This document shows, in pieces, positions 34,553 to 43,065 of a stretch of 64,000 bases of DNA (position 1 is the first letter of the stretch; each line of letters begins with the position of its first letter). Both the position numbers and the translations under genes were made by a program. Source of the DNA: Prolixibacteraceae bacterium (GTDB lineage Bacteria; Bacteroidota; Bacteroidia; Bacteroidales; Prolixibacteraceae); assembly GCA_028683385.1 (NCBI GenBank), contig JAQUIJ010000009.1, positions 186,001 through 250,000 of the forward strand. The letters are read 5' to 3'. The notes below the pieces were generated by a model. That model was not told where the DNA came from and made no database searches. It saw only the letters and a program-made list of their open reading frames with translations.

Positions 34553-35563
34553 ATGAAACGATTTTACCAACCCAATAGAAGAAATTATTTTATTGTCTTT
34601 CTTCTATTCTTTATGGTGATAAGTATTTCGGGTGCTATTCGGTTGTCAGCAGCCAACCACTTTACTACAGTTTGGCAGGGTCAGAATGGCCAGAATCATA
34701 TGAATTTCATGATTGTTTCGGCAGTATTGGAGAATCAACCACTTTCGGTTGATGATGAATTGGCTGTATTTAGCGGTACAAAATGTGTTGGTGCCACGAA
34801 ATTATTAAAGGCTATTAATCCAGCGGATAAAACAACTTTTCTAAGCATATCAGCATCGCAGGACGATGGATCTGGTAATGGGTTCACCGAAAATGACACC
34901 GTTATCTTCAAAATATGGGACAACAAAAACTTAAAAGAAATAGTGGCAAAGTCGGTTGTTTACCGGAAAGATATTTCTACATGGCTAGCCAGTGGACGAT
35001 TTAGTGCCAGTGCAACTTCTGTTGTTGAAATTACCCATAATACAGAGTTGACACAAACGATTCAATTTATAAAAGGAAATAACCTTTTTTCGACTTATAT
35101 AATTCCAACGAATCCTGACTTAAGTGTAGTTTTTAAATCGCTTTGCGATAGTAAATTACTACTCAAAATACAGGATGAAGTCGGGAATACATTGGCACCA
35201 ACAAAGTCAGGTGGATGGGTCAACAAAATTGGATCCATACAAAAGACTGAAGGCTATTTAGTCAGTGTAAGCTCTAATTGTACCGTGCAGATAAATGGTC
35301 AAATGATTGATCTTCCCCTTGATATTCCATTGAATGCAGGTTGGAATTTTATTTCATTTCCAAGTTTAACTGAGCAGAATGCAATGACTGTTGTTCAATC
35401 ATTGATCGATCAGAATAAATTGGTAAAGGTTCAGGATGAACTTGGAAATTCAATTGAGAATTTAAAACGATATGGTGGTTGGAAAAATAGTATTGGGAAT
35501 TTTAAGCCAGGCAAGGCCTATAAAGTAAATGTAAGTACTGCTTGTACTTTAACTCTCAGGTAA
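34553..35563 (+). CDS. Exported protein with duplicated C-terminal module
   Basis: A 336-residue exported protein. It has a signal peptide (YFIVFLLFFMVISISGAIRLSAA). A middle domain (about 33-165) has FTTVWQGQNGQNHMNFMIVSA, LAVFSGTKCVGATKLL and VIFKIWDNKNLKEI, the look of a Bacteroidota extracellular Ig-like domain. Two copies of a module of about 80 residues follow: GNNLFSTYIIP ... LLLKIQDEVGNTLAP ... GGWVNKIGSIQKTEGYLVSV and GWNFISFPSL ... KLVKVQDELGNSIEN ... GGWKNSIGNFKPGKAYKVNV. Function unknown; the module recurs in surface proteins of the phylum. It is a single gene with a terminator. Confidence 0.72.
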   Translation: MKRFYQPNRRNYFIVFLLFFMVISISGAIRLSAANHFTTVWQGQNGQNHMNFMIVSAVLENQPLSVDDELAVFSGTKCVGATKLLKAINPADKTTFLSISASQDDGSGNGFTENDTVIFKIWDNKNLKEIVAKSVVYRKDISTWLASGRFSASATSVVEITHNTELTQTIQFIKGNNLFSTYIIPTNPDLSVVFKSLCDSKLLLKIQDEVGNTLAPTKSGGWVNKIGSIQKTEGYLVSVSSNCTVQINGQMIDLPLDIPLNAGWNFISFPSLTEQNAMTVVQSLIDQNKLVKVQDELGNSIENLKRYGGWKNSIGNFKPGKAYKVNVSTACTLTLR

Positions 35564-35633
35564 GTTGAAACTATTAGTATTTCGGCAATATTTAATATGT
35601 TCGTATTTGGATAAATGACGTGGTTTGAATATT

Positions 35634-35672
35634 AAAAGCTCTAAGATCTTTCGATTCTGGAGCTTTTTTTTT
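35634..35672 (+). terminator. Rho-independent terminator
   Basis: AAAAGCTC (35634-35641) pairs with GAGCTTTT (35660-35667), with extra weak pairing inside the loop, followed by a T-run. Confidence 0.8.
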
Positions 35673-35824
35673 TGCATATGTTACTTTTATCTTGACAAAT
35701 TCAGGCTGAATGATATTGCAACTAATCTCTTTCGTTCAGGATGATATTGATCTTTAAAAATTTTTGTAATGTGCTAGCAAGACTTACACTTAAAATTAGA
35801 AATCAGGAATCAAAAATTCCTTTG

Positions 35825-35832
35825 TACTTTTG
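35825..35832 (+). promoter_or_regulatory. Candidate -7 box (TACTTTTG) of mutS2
   Basis: Fits TAnnTTTG, 18 nt upstream of the ATG at 35851, giving a very short leader. Confidence 0.45.
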
Positions 35833-35850
35833 TGCTTCTAATTATTTGGT

Positions 35851-38343
35851 ATGACCTTGGTATATCCTGAAAATTTTGAATCGAAGATCGGGTTCGATAA
35901 AATCCGCGAATTGCTCAATGGCCGATGTTTAAGTACTTTGGGCAAAGAGCTGGTTGAAGAAATTCGTTTTTGCAGCGATTTTGAAAAACTGACAGAAGAT
36001 CTTTCGCTGGTTAGCGAATTTGTTTCCATTATTCAGGAAATGGAGAATTTCCCGACCAGCTATTACTTCGACCTTCGTGAGGCATTGGCAAAAATTCGCA
36101 TTGAAGGCCGTTTCCTTGAAGTTGAAGAATTATTCGACCTGAAACGTTCGCTCGAAACGATTTCAGGAATTGTTCGTTTTCTGAAACAAACCAAAGAAGA
36201 TCAACTCCCTTATTTAAAACGATTACTTGCCGGCGTTCAGGTTTATCCGTATGTGATTGAACGCATTGACAATATCCTGAATAAATATGGTAAAATTAAA
36301 GACAACGCTTCTCCTGAATTATCGCGAATCCGGAAAGAATTGCTTAGCAAGCAATCCGGCGTTTCGAAGCGACTTCAGGTTATCCTGAAGAAAGCTCAGG
36401 ACGATGGTTTGGTTGAAGAAGATGCTTCGGTTGCCATGCGCGACGGGCGTGCGGTTATTCCGGTTACTTCGGCGTTTAAACGCAAGTTGAACGGTATCGT
36501 GCACGATGAATCGTCGACCGGAAAAACCTCGTACATCGAACCTGCCGAGGTGGTTGAACTGAACAATCAGATCCGTGAACTGGAATATGCCGAATTACGC
36601 GAGATTGTTAAGATTCTGACCGTTTTCTCTAACGATATTCGTCCGTATCTGCCTGACTTGTTGTTGGCTTATGAGTTTTTGGGTAAAATTGATTTTATCC
36701 GCGCCAAAGCAATTTATGCGATCGATATTGATGGAATCAAACCATACCTCGAAAACAAATGCCAGCTGGAGTGGGAGGGAGCAGTTCATCCTTTGCTGAT
36801 GCTCGCTTTACGACGCGAAAACCGAAAAGTAGTTCCACTCAACATTACTTTAACCGCCAATAAACACATTTTGCTGATTTCGGGCCCAAATGCCGGTGGA
36901 AAATCGGTTTGCCTGAAAACAGTTGGTTTGTTGCAATACATGCTTCAGTGTGGTTTGTTGATTCCTGTTCGACAAAGCAGCGCAACCGGAATTTTCGATA
37001 AGCTGTTTATTGACATTGGCGATGAACAATCGATTGAAAACGACCTGAGTACCTACAGTTCGCATTTGATGAACATGAAGTTCTTCCTGAAGAATTCGAA
37101 CGAAAAAACGCTGGTCCTGATTGATGAATTTGGAACAGGAACTGAGCCGATGTTGGGTGGTGCGATTGCCGAATCGATTCTGGCACAACTGAATGAAATG
37201 AAAACGTTTGGAGTAATTACCACCCATTATACCAATCTGAAGCATTTTGCATCTTCGTCGGATGGAATCGAAAATGCCGCCATGATGTACGATTCGTCCA
37301 AAATGGAACCGTTGTTTCAGTTGGATATCGGCAAACCTGGTAGTTCGTTTGCTTTCGAAATAGCCCGAAAGATTGGTCTTCCGGAGAATATTCTTCAGGA
37401 TGCGACTGATAAAATTGGGAAAGATCACATCAATTTCGACAAGCATTTGCGCGACATTGTGCGCGATAAACGATATTGGGAAACCAAACGGCAGAAAATC
37501 CGCAAAGTGGAGAAATCACTGGATGATCTGGCCGAAAAATATGAAACTGATCTGGGTTCGCTCGATAAGCAACGGAAAGAGATCATTCAGAAAGCGCGTC
37601 AGGAAGCTGATCAGATTTTGAATGAAGCCAACAAGCGCATCGAGAATACGATTCGTGAAATTCGTGAAAGTCAGGCGGATAAGGAAAAGACCAAACAGAT
37701 TCGGGCTAAACTGGTTGAGTTTAAACAGGAAGTTGAAGATTCGGCCAATAATCAGGACGATCTGATCAATCAGAAAATACAGAAACTAAAAGAAAAAGAA
37801 TCCCACCGAAATCAGAAACGGTCGGAAAAGAAAACTGTTGAGCAAAAAGAAAAAGAGAAGATTGTTGAACCTGACGTTTGGAAAGCAGGCGATAAGGTTG
37901 TTATGGACGGAAATACAAATGTGGGTGAAATTCTGGAACTGAACGAAAAGAATGCGGTTGTGGCATTTGGGCATATTCGAACATCGGTGAGCCGCGAGAA
38001 GTTGCAGAAAATTACGAATAACGAGGCAAAGAAGATACAACGTACCTACAATCAGACCATGCCGAATATAAATAAAGGAATGAGCGAAAAACGCCTTACC
38101 TTTAAGACCGAAGTTGACGTTCGTGGGCAGCGTGCTGAAGAAGCATTGCAACTGATCCGGTCGTGGATTGACGATGCCATTATGCTCGATTTTAGCGAAT
38201 TGCGGATTTTACACGGAAAAGGAAATGGCATTCTGAAAGAAATGATCCGGAATTACCTGAAAACCGAACCTGCCGTTAAGTCTTTCCGCGACGAACATGT
38301 TCAGTTCGGTGGCGCCGGGATTACTATTGTTGAGATCGGATAA
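35851..38343 (+). CDS. mutS2: MutS2/Smr-domain protein
   Basis: An 830-residue MutS2. In other bacteria it acts on recombination intermediates and on collided ribosomes. It shows the N-terminal core and clamp (YPENFESKIGFDKIRELLNGRCLSTLGKELVEEI), Walker A (ISGPNAGGKSVCLKTVG, near residue 345), Walker B (LVLIDEFGTGTEP) and the conserved THYTNLK switch. A long Glu/Lys-rich coiled coil (about 510-660) precedes a KOW-like segment (WKAGDKVVMDGNTNVGEILEL). The C-terminal Smr nuclease domain (about 745-830) has VDVRGQRAEEAL and ILHGKGNGILKEMIR. Length and domain order are normal. Confidence 0.96.
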   Translation: MTLVYPENFESKIGFDKIRELLNGRCLSTLGKELVEEIRFCSDFEKLTEDLSLVSEFVSIIQEMENFPTSYYFDLREALAKIRIEGRFLEVEELFDLKRSLETISGIVRFLKQTKEDQLPYLKRLLAGVQVYPYVIERIDNILNKYGKIKDNASPELSRIRKELLSKQSGVSKRLQVILKKAQDDGLVEEDASVAMRDGRAVIPVTSAFKRKLNGIVHDESSTGKTSYIEPAEVVELNNQIRELEYAELREIVKILTVFSNDIRPYLPDLLLAYEFLGKIDFIRAKAIYAIDIDGIKPYLENKCQLEWEGAVHPLLMLALRRENRKVVPLNITLTANKHILLISGPNAGGKSVCLKTVGLLQYMLQCGLLIPVRQSSATGIFDKLFIDIGDEQSIENDLSTYSSHLMNMKFFLKNSNEKTLVLIDEFGTGTEPMLGGAIAESILAQLNEMKTFGVITTHYTNLKHFASSSDGIENAAMMYDSSKMEPLFQLDIGKPGSSFAFEIARKIGLPENILQDATDKIGKDHINFDKHLRDIVRDKRYWETKRQKIRKVEKSLDDLAEKYETDLGSLDKQRKEIIQKARQEADQILNEANKRIENTIREIRESQADKEKTKQIRAKLVEFKQEVEDSANNQDDLINQKIQKLKEKESHRNQKRSEKKTVEQKEKEKIVEPDVWKAGDKVVMDGNTNVGEILELNEKNAVVAFGHIRTSVSREKLQKITNNEAKKIQRTYNQTMPNINKGMSEKRLTFKTEVDVRGQRAEEALQLIRSWIDDAIMLDFSELRILHGKGNGILKEMIRNYLKTEPAVKSFRDEHVQFGGAGITIVEIG

Positions 38344-38370
38344 CGGTAGGTTAGTAGTTTTCAGAAGATT

Positions 38371-38472
38371 GTAATAGTCATTTGTGGACATTAGCTTCGC
38401 GTCATTTATAGTAAAAATGTAACATGAATTCACAATAAATGACTATTGAATGACTTAATGACAACCAATGAC
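38371..38472. repeat. GTCATT hairpin repeat, site 2
   Basis: AATAGTCATTT (38373-38383) pairs with AAATGACTATT (38437-38447). The word AGCTTCGCGTCATTT and the right-hand GAATGACTTAA are shared with the repeat at 48400. Confidence 0.65.
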
Positions 38473-38535
38473 TTTCGCTCTAAATTTATTGAAATAAATA
38501 CTTTTAATGAAATATAACAAACAACATACAGACAG

Positions 38536-39180
38536 ATGATTAACGAAAAATTAGATATTCAGCTTATTGAAGTCCTGAAAAAAAATGGCTTCACCGAATC
38601 GACCCCATTACAACAGATTTGTATCCCTAAGATAAAGAGCGGCCGCGACCTTTTATGTATTGCTGCCGATGGAAGTGGTAAAACAAGCACCATTGTAATT
38701 AGCGTTCTTCAGCGACTGAAAGCTTCGCTAGACGATAATCCTCGGGCGATCATTGTTGTTCAGAACAAAGACCGTGCGTTGGAAATGAAGGCTGAATTTG
38801 AACGTTTGGGAGAATATACCGATCTGCGTGTTCAGACTGCTTGTGATGATGAAAAGATTAGTGATCAGAAGGACAAGATTTACATGGGATCTGATGTCGT
38901 GATTGGTACCGCCAAACGACTGAATCAGGTTTATTCATTGTATGCTCTTAATTTGGGCGTAGTGAAAATATTCGCCATCGACAATGCTGAACTGGTGATC
39001 CGAAGTATTAATTATGCTCAAATCGACCGTTTGTCGGAAAGTATGCCAAAAGCTCAAAGGGTAGTTTTTGCAACTCACACTAATGAATGGATAGAACGCT
39101 TTGCCGATGCCTTTATGAATGTTCAGGAAGTCGTCGAAATTGAAGAGGAAGAAGAGGATGAAATTGAATCAGAGGAATAA
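38536..39180 (+). CDS. Single-RecA-domain DEAD-box-like protein with altered DEAD motif
   Basis: A 214-residue protein matching only the first RecA domain of a DEAD-box helicase. The Q motif (FTESTPLQQICIPKI) and Walker A (AADGSGKTSTIV) are good. The Walker B DEAD is DNAE (IFAIDNAELVI, near residue 147), motif Ia is QNKDRAL instead of PTRELA, TPGR is TAKR, and SAT is ATHT. The helicase C-terminal domain is absent; instead the protein ends in a Glu-rich acidic tail (EIEEEEEDEIESEE). It therefore probably binds nucleotide or RNA without unwinding. Whether the frame ever continued cannot be seen; downstream sequence shows no helicase domain. Confidence 0.82.
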   Translation: MINEKLDIQLIEVLKKNGFTESTPLQQICIPKIKSGRDLLCIAADGSGKTSTIVISVLQRLKASLDDNPRAIIVVQNKDRALEMKAEFERLGEYTDLRVQTACDDEKISDQKDKIYMGSDVVIGTAKRLNQVYSLYALNLGVVKIFAIDNAELVIRSINYAQIDRLSESMPKAQRVVFATHTNEWIERFADAFMNVQEVVEIEEEEEDEIESEE

Positions 39181-39328
39181 GCAATAAGTTATAAACTCCA
39201 CTTAAAGAATGAGATTTTGCCAAAGTAAAGGTCGAAATGTACTTTTCCCGATTGGCCTAAAATAAGATGTTGACTTATTCGTCTCACTATTCAAAGAACC
39301 ATAAGGTTTCAGTTTTTTACATTCAATT

Positions 39329-40471
39329 ATGCGTAGCATTTCCTTTTTGATATTTTTCAGCATCGTTATGCTGATTTATTCTTCGGCCAACTATTACCTT
39401 TTTGTGCGTGGACTTCAGGCATTTTCACTTACTCAATCCTATCGCCGTTGGTATATTGTTATTTTCTGGACTGTAGCCGCTTCTTTTATAGCCGGCAACT
39501 TTTTAGAGCGACTGGCCTCTTCTGTTCTCAGTGAGTGGATTTACCGGATCGGATCGTTCTGGATTGCCTATATGCTCTATTTAGGGATGGCTGTCATTTT
39601 GATCGACATGGTCAGAATATTGAATTATTTCTTTCATTTTCTACCGCAATTTACTGAAATTATGAGATTTCGGTTAGGTCTGATCGTTTTCACAGTCGTT
39701 TCATTAGTTGTAATTGGTGGTCACATCAATGCTTTGTGGATCAATGTTCGCGAAATACCACTAACTATCCATAAAAAGGTATCTGGCTCTCCGGAAGTAA
39801 AAATCCTGATGGCGTCAGATATCCATTTAGGTGCATTGATTGGCGAACGGCGAGAAAAAAAACTACTCGATATTGTCCGAGAGCAAAAACCTGATTTGGT
39901 TTTATTTTGCGGCGACCTTATTGATGGTGAAATAGCTCCTGTTTTGCGAAAAAATCTAGGTCGTCACCTTCAGGAGATACAAACACCGCTCGGCGTTTAT
40001 GCTATTTTGGGAAATCACGAATACATTGGTGGTATCGATAAAACCTTGCCTTATCTGAAAAGCATAAATATTAAAGTATTAATTGATGAGGTCGTCACTT
40101 TAGCTGATGACATTCAGCTTGTTGGAAGAAATGATCGATCTTCAGGAAGAGGGGGCGAAGCTCCGAAACCGCTTACGGAATTACTCTCTGAAATCGATCC
40201 AGCTAAACCTGTAATTGTGATGAACCATCAACCCTATAACTTACAGGAAGCAACTGATGCTCATGTTGATCTTCATCTTTCCGGACATACCCATCATGGT
40301 CAGATGTGGCCAATGAACTACATAACTCAGGCTATGTTTGAACTCAGTTGGGGCTATCTTAAAAAAGGAAATACAAACTTTTATGTCTCGTCCGGCTATG
40401 GAACCTGGGGGCCATCTGTCCGTATTGGAAACCGACCTGAAGTGTTAGTTTTTAAACTGAAGTTTGATTGA
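39329..40471 (+). CDS. Membrane-anchored metallophosphoesterase
   Basis: A 380-residue protein with four or five N-terminal membrane helices (residues 1-140) and a calcineurin-like phosphoesterase domain. Metal-ligand motifs are all intact: ASDIHLGAL (D-x-H), FCGDLIDGE (GD-x-x-D), ILGNHEY (GNHE), MNHQPYN and SGHTHHGQMWP (GH-x-H). This is the YkoE/YaeI type, proposed to act on membrane lipids or nucleotides at the membrane. The actual substrate is unknown. It ends 19 bp before a MITE-like insertion. Confidence 0.92.
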   Translation: MRSISFLIFFSIVMLIYSSANYYLFVRGLQAFSLTQSYRRWYIVIFWTVAASFIAGNFLERLASSVLSEWIYRIGSFWIAYMLYLGMAVILIDMVRILNYFFHFLPQFTEIMRFRLGLIVFTVVSLVVIGGHINALWINVREIPLTIHKKVSGSPEVKILMASDIHLGALIGERREKKLLDIVREQKPDLVLFCGDLIDGEIAPVLRKNLGRHLQEIQTPLGVYAILGNHEYIGGIDKTLPYLKSINIKVLIDEVVTLADDIQLVGRNDRSSGRGGEAPKPLTELLSEIDPAKPVIVMNHQPYNLQEATDAHVDLHLSGHTHHGQMWPMNYITQAMFELSWGYLKKGNTNFYVSSGYGTWGPSVRIGNRPEVLVFKLKFD

Positions 40472-40489
40472 AATGACCATCAAAGAATA

Positions 40490-40704
40490 ATGAGGCTGTA
40501 TCAAAAGTGATTATGTTTTTTCAAAAACTTACAATTTGAAAGTACCGACACTGTTAAAACCCCTAAATCCCCTGAAGGGGACTTCCAAGCCGCCCCTTCA
40601 GGGGAGGTTTGCCTGCCAGCCGCAGGCAGGGAGGGGTGAAATGAAGTTGAACTTACAATTTGAAAGTTGAATTTGTGAAATTTTGACTTTTGATACAGCC
40701 TCAT
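40490..40704. repeat. MITE-like element, copy 2
   Basis: 215 bp with perfect 19-bp terminal inverted repeats (ATGAGGCTGTATCAAAAGT at 40490-40508; its complement at 40686-40704). Same internal layout as copy 1, plus a GCCTGCC/GGCAGGC hairpin insertion in the central stem that copy 1 lacks. Its right end touches the stop codon of the oxidoreductase gene and its left end is 19 bp from the metallophosphoesterase stop. Confidence 0.9.
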
Positions 40705-41823
40705 CTAAGACAATCTTCCATCCATATCGTCCCTGTCGTATTCGGGCTTTAACGGAAATTTTATTGGTTTGCCATCGCGTTGCGAACGATAAATGGCAGT
40801 GAATAATTCAACCGTTTTTCGGCCTTCTTCAGCAGTAACAATTGGTTGGCGATCGTATAGAATAGCTTCGGTAAAATCGATTAACTGTTGTTTGAAATAC
40901 CAGGTCATAGAGTCAACCGAGTGGAATTCGTCACTGTCTGCTTTATTCCATTCTTCCATCAGGTGTTCTTCTCCCGGAATAGTCCATAAATCGAGTTTTG
41001 GAGGTTCAGCGATGGTTGTTTTTCCGGCGATAAACATAGCGCCGCCTTCTGGCTGTGCACCAACAGTAGCGCCATTGCTGCCGTGGATATGTACTTTCCC
41101 GTAAATACCAGGCTTTTGCGAATTGCTGACCAGAATATTTCCCAAACCTCCATTTTTGAAACGGATCACTGCAACAGCCGTGTCTTCCACCTCAATGTAC
41201 GGATGGTTCAAATTGCTCCAGTAGCCAAATACTTCGTCGATGTCGCCCATGAGCCATTGCAACAGGTCAAGCGGGTGAGGAGCCTGATTGACCATTACTC
41301 CGCCGCCTTCCATCGCCCACGAACCGCGCCATGCGTCGCTTTCGAAATACGAACGGTCGCGCCATCCCAACATCTGAATGGTTCCCAGTGCCGGTGTTCC
41401 GATTTTGCCTTCGTCAATGGCTTTTTTCATGCGCACAATAGGTTGATAATAGCGACGCTGACTGATTACTCCTGTTTTTCTTCCGGTTCGGTGAGACGCT
41501 TCAATAATCCGGTCGCAATCCTGCAAGGTTGAGGCAAGTGGTTTTTCGATCAACACATGCGCTCCGGCTTCCATGGCCTGAATGGCAGGATCGGCATGAT
41601 ATGGATGAGCGGTGCAGATGACAGCCATCTGGATATTTTCTGCTTTGATCATCTCAGGAATTGAAGCGTAGGATTTTACTCCGTATTCGACAACAAATTT
41701 CTGAGCTGATTCAGGAGTGCGGCTCCAAACCGCTTTAAAACTCAGTTCAGGAATTTGTAAAATGGCTTTGGCGTGTAAGTGTGCAATTTTCGCACAACCG
41801 ATAATGGCAACGTTGATGGACAT
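40705..41823 (-). CDS. Gfo/Idh/MocA-family oxidoreductase
   Basis: A 372-residue NAD(P)-dependent sugar dehydrogenase. The Rossmann motif is NVAIIGCAKIAHLHAKAI, the catalytic E-K-P motif is VLIEKPLAST, and the C-terminal domain has GWRDRSYFESDAWRGSWAMEGGGVMVNQAPHPLDLLQWLMGDI with the usual active-site His. Substrate unknown. On the minus strand it is downstream of a zinc alcohol dehydrogenase and an SSS symporter, and divergent from a DUF1080/Gfo/Idh/MocA/DUF6807 set, so it likely oxidises a sugar or glycoside. Its stop codon directly abuts a MITE-like repeat. Confidence 0.9.
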   Translation of the reverse strand: MSINVAIIGCAKIAHLHAKAILQIPELSFKAVWSRTPESAQKFVVEYGVKSYASIPEMIKAENIQMAVICTAHPYHADPAIQAMEAGAHVLIEKPLASTLQDCDRIIEASHRTGRKTGVISQRRYYQPIVRMKKAIDEGKIGTPALGTIQMLGWRDRSYFESDAWRGSWAMEGGGVMVNQAPHPLDLLQWLMGDIDEVFGYWSNLNHPYIEVEDTAVAVIRFKNGGLGNILVSNSQKPGIYGKVHIHGSNGATVGAQPEGGAMFIAGKTTIAEPPKLDLWTIPGEEHLMEEWNKADSDEFHSVDSMTWYFKQQLIDFTEAILYDRQPIVTAEEGRKTVELFTAIYRSQRDGKPIKFPLKPEYDRDDMDGRLS

Positions 41824-41915
41824 GGTTTATATGTTTTAAAGTTCCAAGTTTAAGGTTCCAAGTTTCAAAATGCGTTAATTACTGAACACTGCAACTGGAT
41901 ACTGATTACTTTTGT

Positions 41916-42947
41916 TTACGGCTTTAAAATCACCTTCATCAGTCCGGCTTCTTTGTTGTACAGGCGATGGAACCAATCGTTTCCGTCTTCGAGTGCGGCA
42001 ACTTTGCTTATTAGCGGGTCAACTTTAATCTTTCCTGAAGCAATTAATTCCAAACAAAGCGGGTATTCGCCTGCTGAAGCACACGATCCCTGAACTTTCA
42101 GTTGTCGGGTCACCACTTTCTGTAGTGGAAATTTAATTTCGGGAGATAAATTGCCAACCAGAGTAACTGTTCCGCCTTTCCGGGCACAATCAATGGCCAG
42201 GTTTACAGTCGGTTCAATTCCGACAACTTCCAGAATCAGATCGGCGCCACGATTTTCGGTTTCGTCCAGTACCAGTTTAATTAAATACGGATTGTTTGAT
42301 TTAATCGTCTGATCAGCTCCCAATTCAGCAGCCATTTTCAGCTTTTCGTCGATCAGGTCAATCGCAATAACTTTTTCGCATCCGGCAGCTTTTAAAGCCT
42401 GAATGCAAAGCAAGCCAATCATCCCACAGCCAATAACAACGGCTGTGTCATTAGCCTGAACCGAACTGATTGCAACGGCATGCACAGCAACCGAAACGGC
42501 TTCAATCATGGCGGCTTGCTCAAAACTGATATTTTCAGGAATGGCATACAGGATATGAGCAGGAACAGCAACATATTCGGCAAAAGCTCCATTTTGGCGG
42601 TATTCGTTGCACGAAACACCCAAAACGCGGCGGTTGTCGCATAAATTGATGTCGCCGCGCTTGCAGTAAAAGCATTCGCCGCATGAAATGGTCGAGTCAA
42701 AAGTGATGCGATCGCCAACATTCCAGCCAATCACATCCGGAGCAATCTGGTGAATAATTCCGGAGGCTTCGTGTCCCATAATTACAGGAGGCTGCCGGCG
42801 TCCGGTGCTTCCGTCCATTCCATGAACATCGCTTCCGCAAATGCCACAAGCCTTAACTTGTATCAGAACCCATCCGGGTTTTAGCTTCGGAATGTCGGTT
42901 TCCTGAAGGACAAATTCGTTATATTTTTCAAGAACAAGTGCTTTCAT
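41916..42947 (-). CDS. Zinc-dependent alcohol dehydrogenase (sorbitol/threonine DH type)
   Basis: A 343-residue medium-chain dehydrogenase. The catalytic zinc ligands lie in ACGICGSDVHGMDG and GHEASGIIHQ. The structural zinc loop is CGECFYCKRGDINLC. The NAD site is AVVIGCGMIGLLCIQALKAAG followed by acidic VIAIDL. It belongs to the polyol/L-threonine dehydrogenase group; with the neighbouring symporter and Gfo/Idh/MocA enzymes it probably oxidises a sugar alcohol or keto-sugar intermediate. Confidence 0.92.
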   Translation of the reverse strand: MKALVLEKYNEFVLQETDIPKLKPGWVLIQVKACGICGSDVHGMDGSTGRRQPPVIMGHEASGIIHQIAPDVIGWNVGDRITFDSTISCGECFYCKRGDINLCDNRRVLGVSCNEYRQNGAFAEYVAVPAHILYAIPENISFEQAAMIEAVSVAVHAVAISSVQANDTAVVIGCGMIGLLCIQALKAAGCEKVIAIDLIDEKLKMAAELGADQTIKSNNPYLIKLVLDETENRGADLILEVVGIEPTVNLAIDCARKGGTVTLVGNLSPEIKFPLQKVVTRQLKVQGSCASAGEYPLCLELIASGKIKVDPLISKVAALEDGNDWFHRLYNKEAGLMKVILKP

Positions 42948-43014
42948 TGAATTAGTTTAGCTTGTTATGTATTTTAATTTTCTCTTCGTTATTGGCTCTT
43001 AAGTATCTGGAAAA

Positions 43015-43062
43015 AGTCAATAGTCATTAGAAATTTTTTTAAGCGACTTTCCGAATGACTAA
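43015..43062. repeat. GTCATT hairpin repeat, site 3
   Basis: A perfect 12-bp inverted repeat AATAGTCATTAG (43019-43030) / CTAATGACTATT (43049-43060). It lies 5 nt from the stop of the symporter gene, so it may act as part of a terminator. Confidence 0.7.
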
Positions 43063-43065
43063 TGA

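Noticed and set aside
36850-37446. 198-codon open frame on the minus strand inside mutS2
   Set aside because: It covers the Walker motif region of mutS2 in antisense and has no independent support.
41083-41532. 149-codon plus-strand frame within the oxidoreductase gene
   Set aside because: Antisense shadow of a conserved Gfo/Idh/MocA gene with no protein features of its own.
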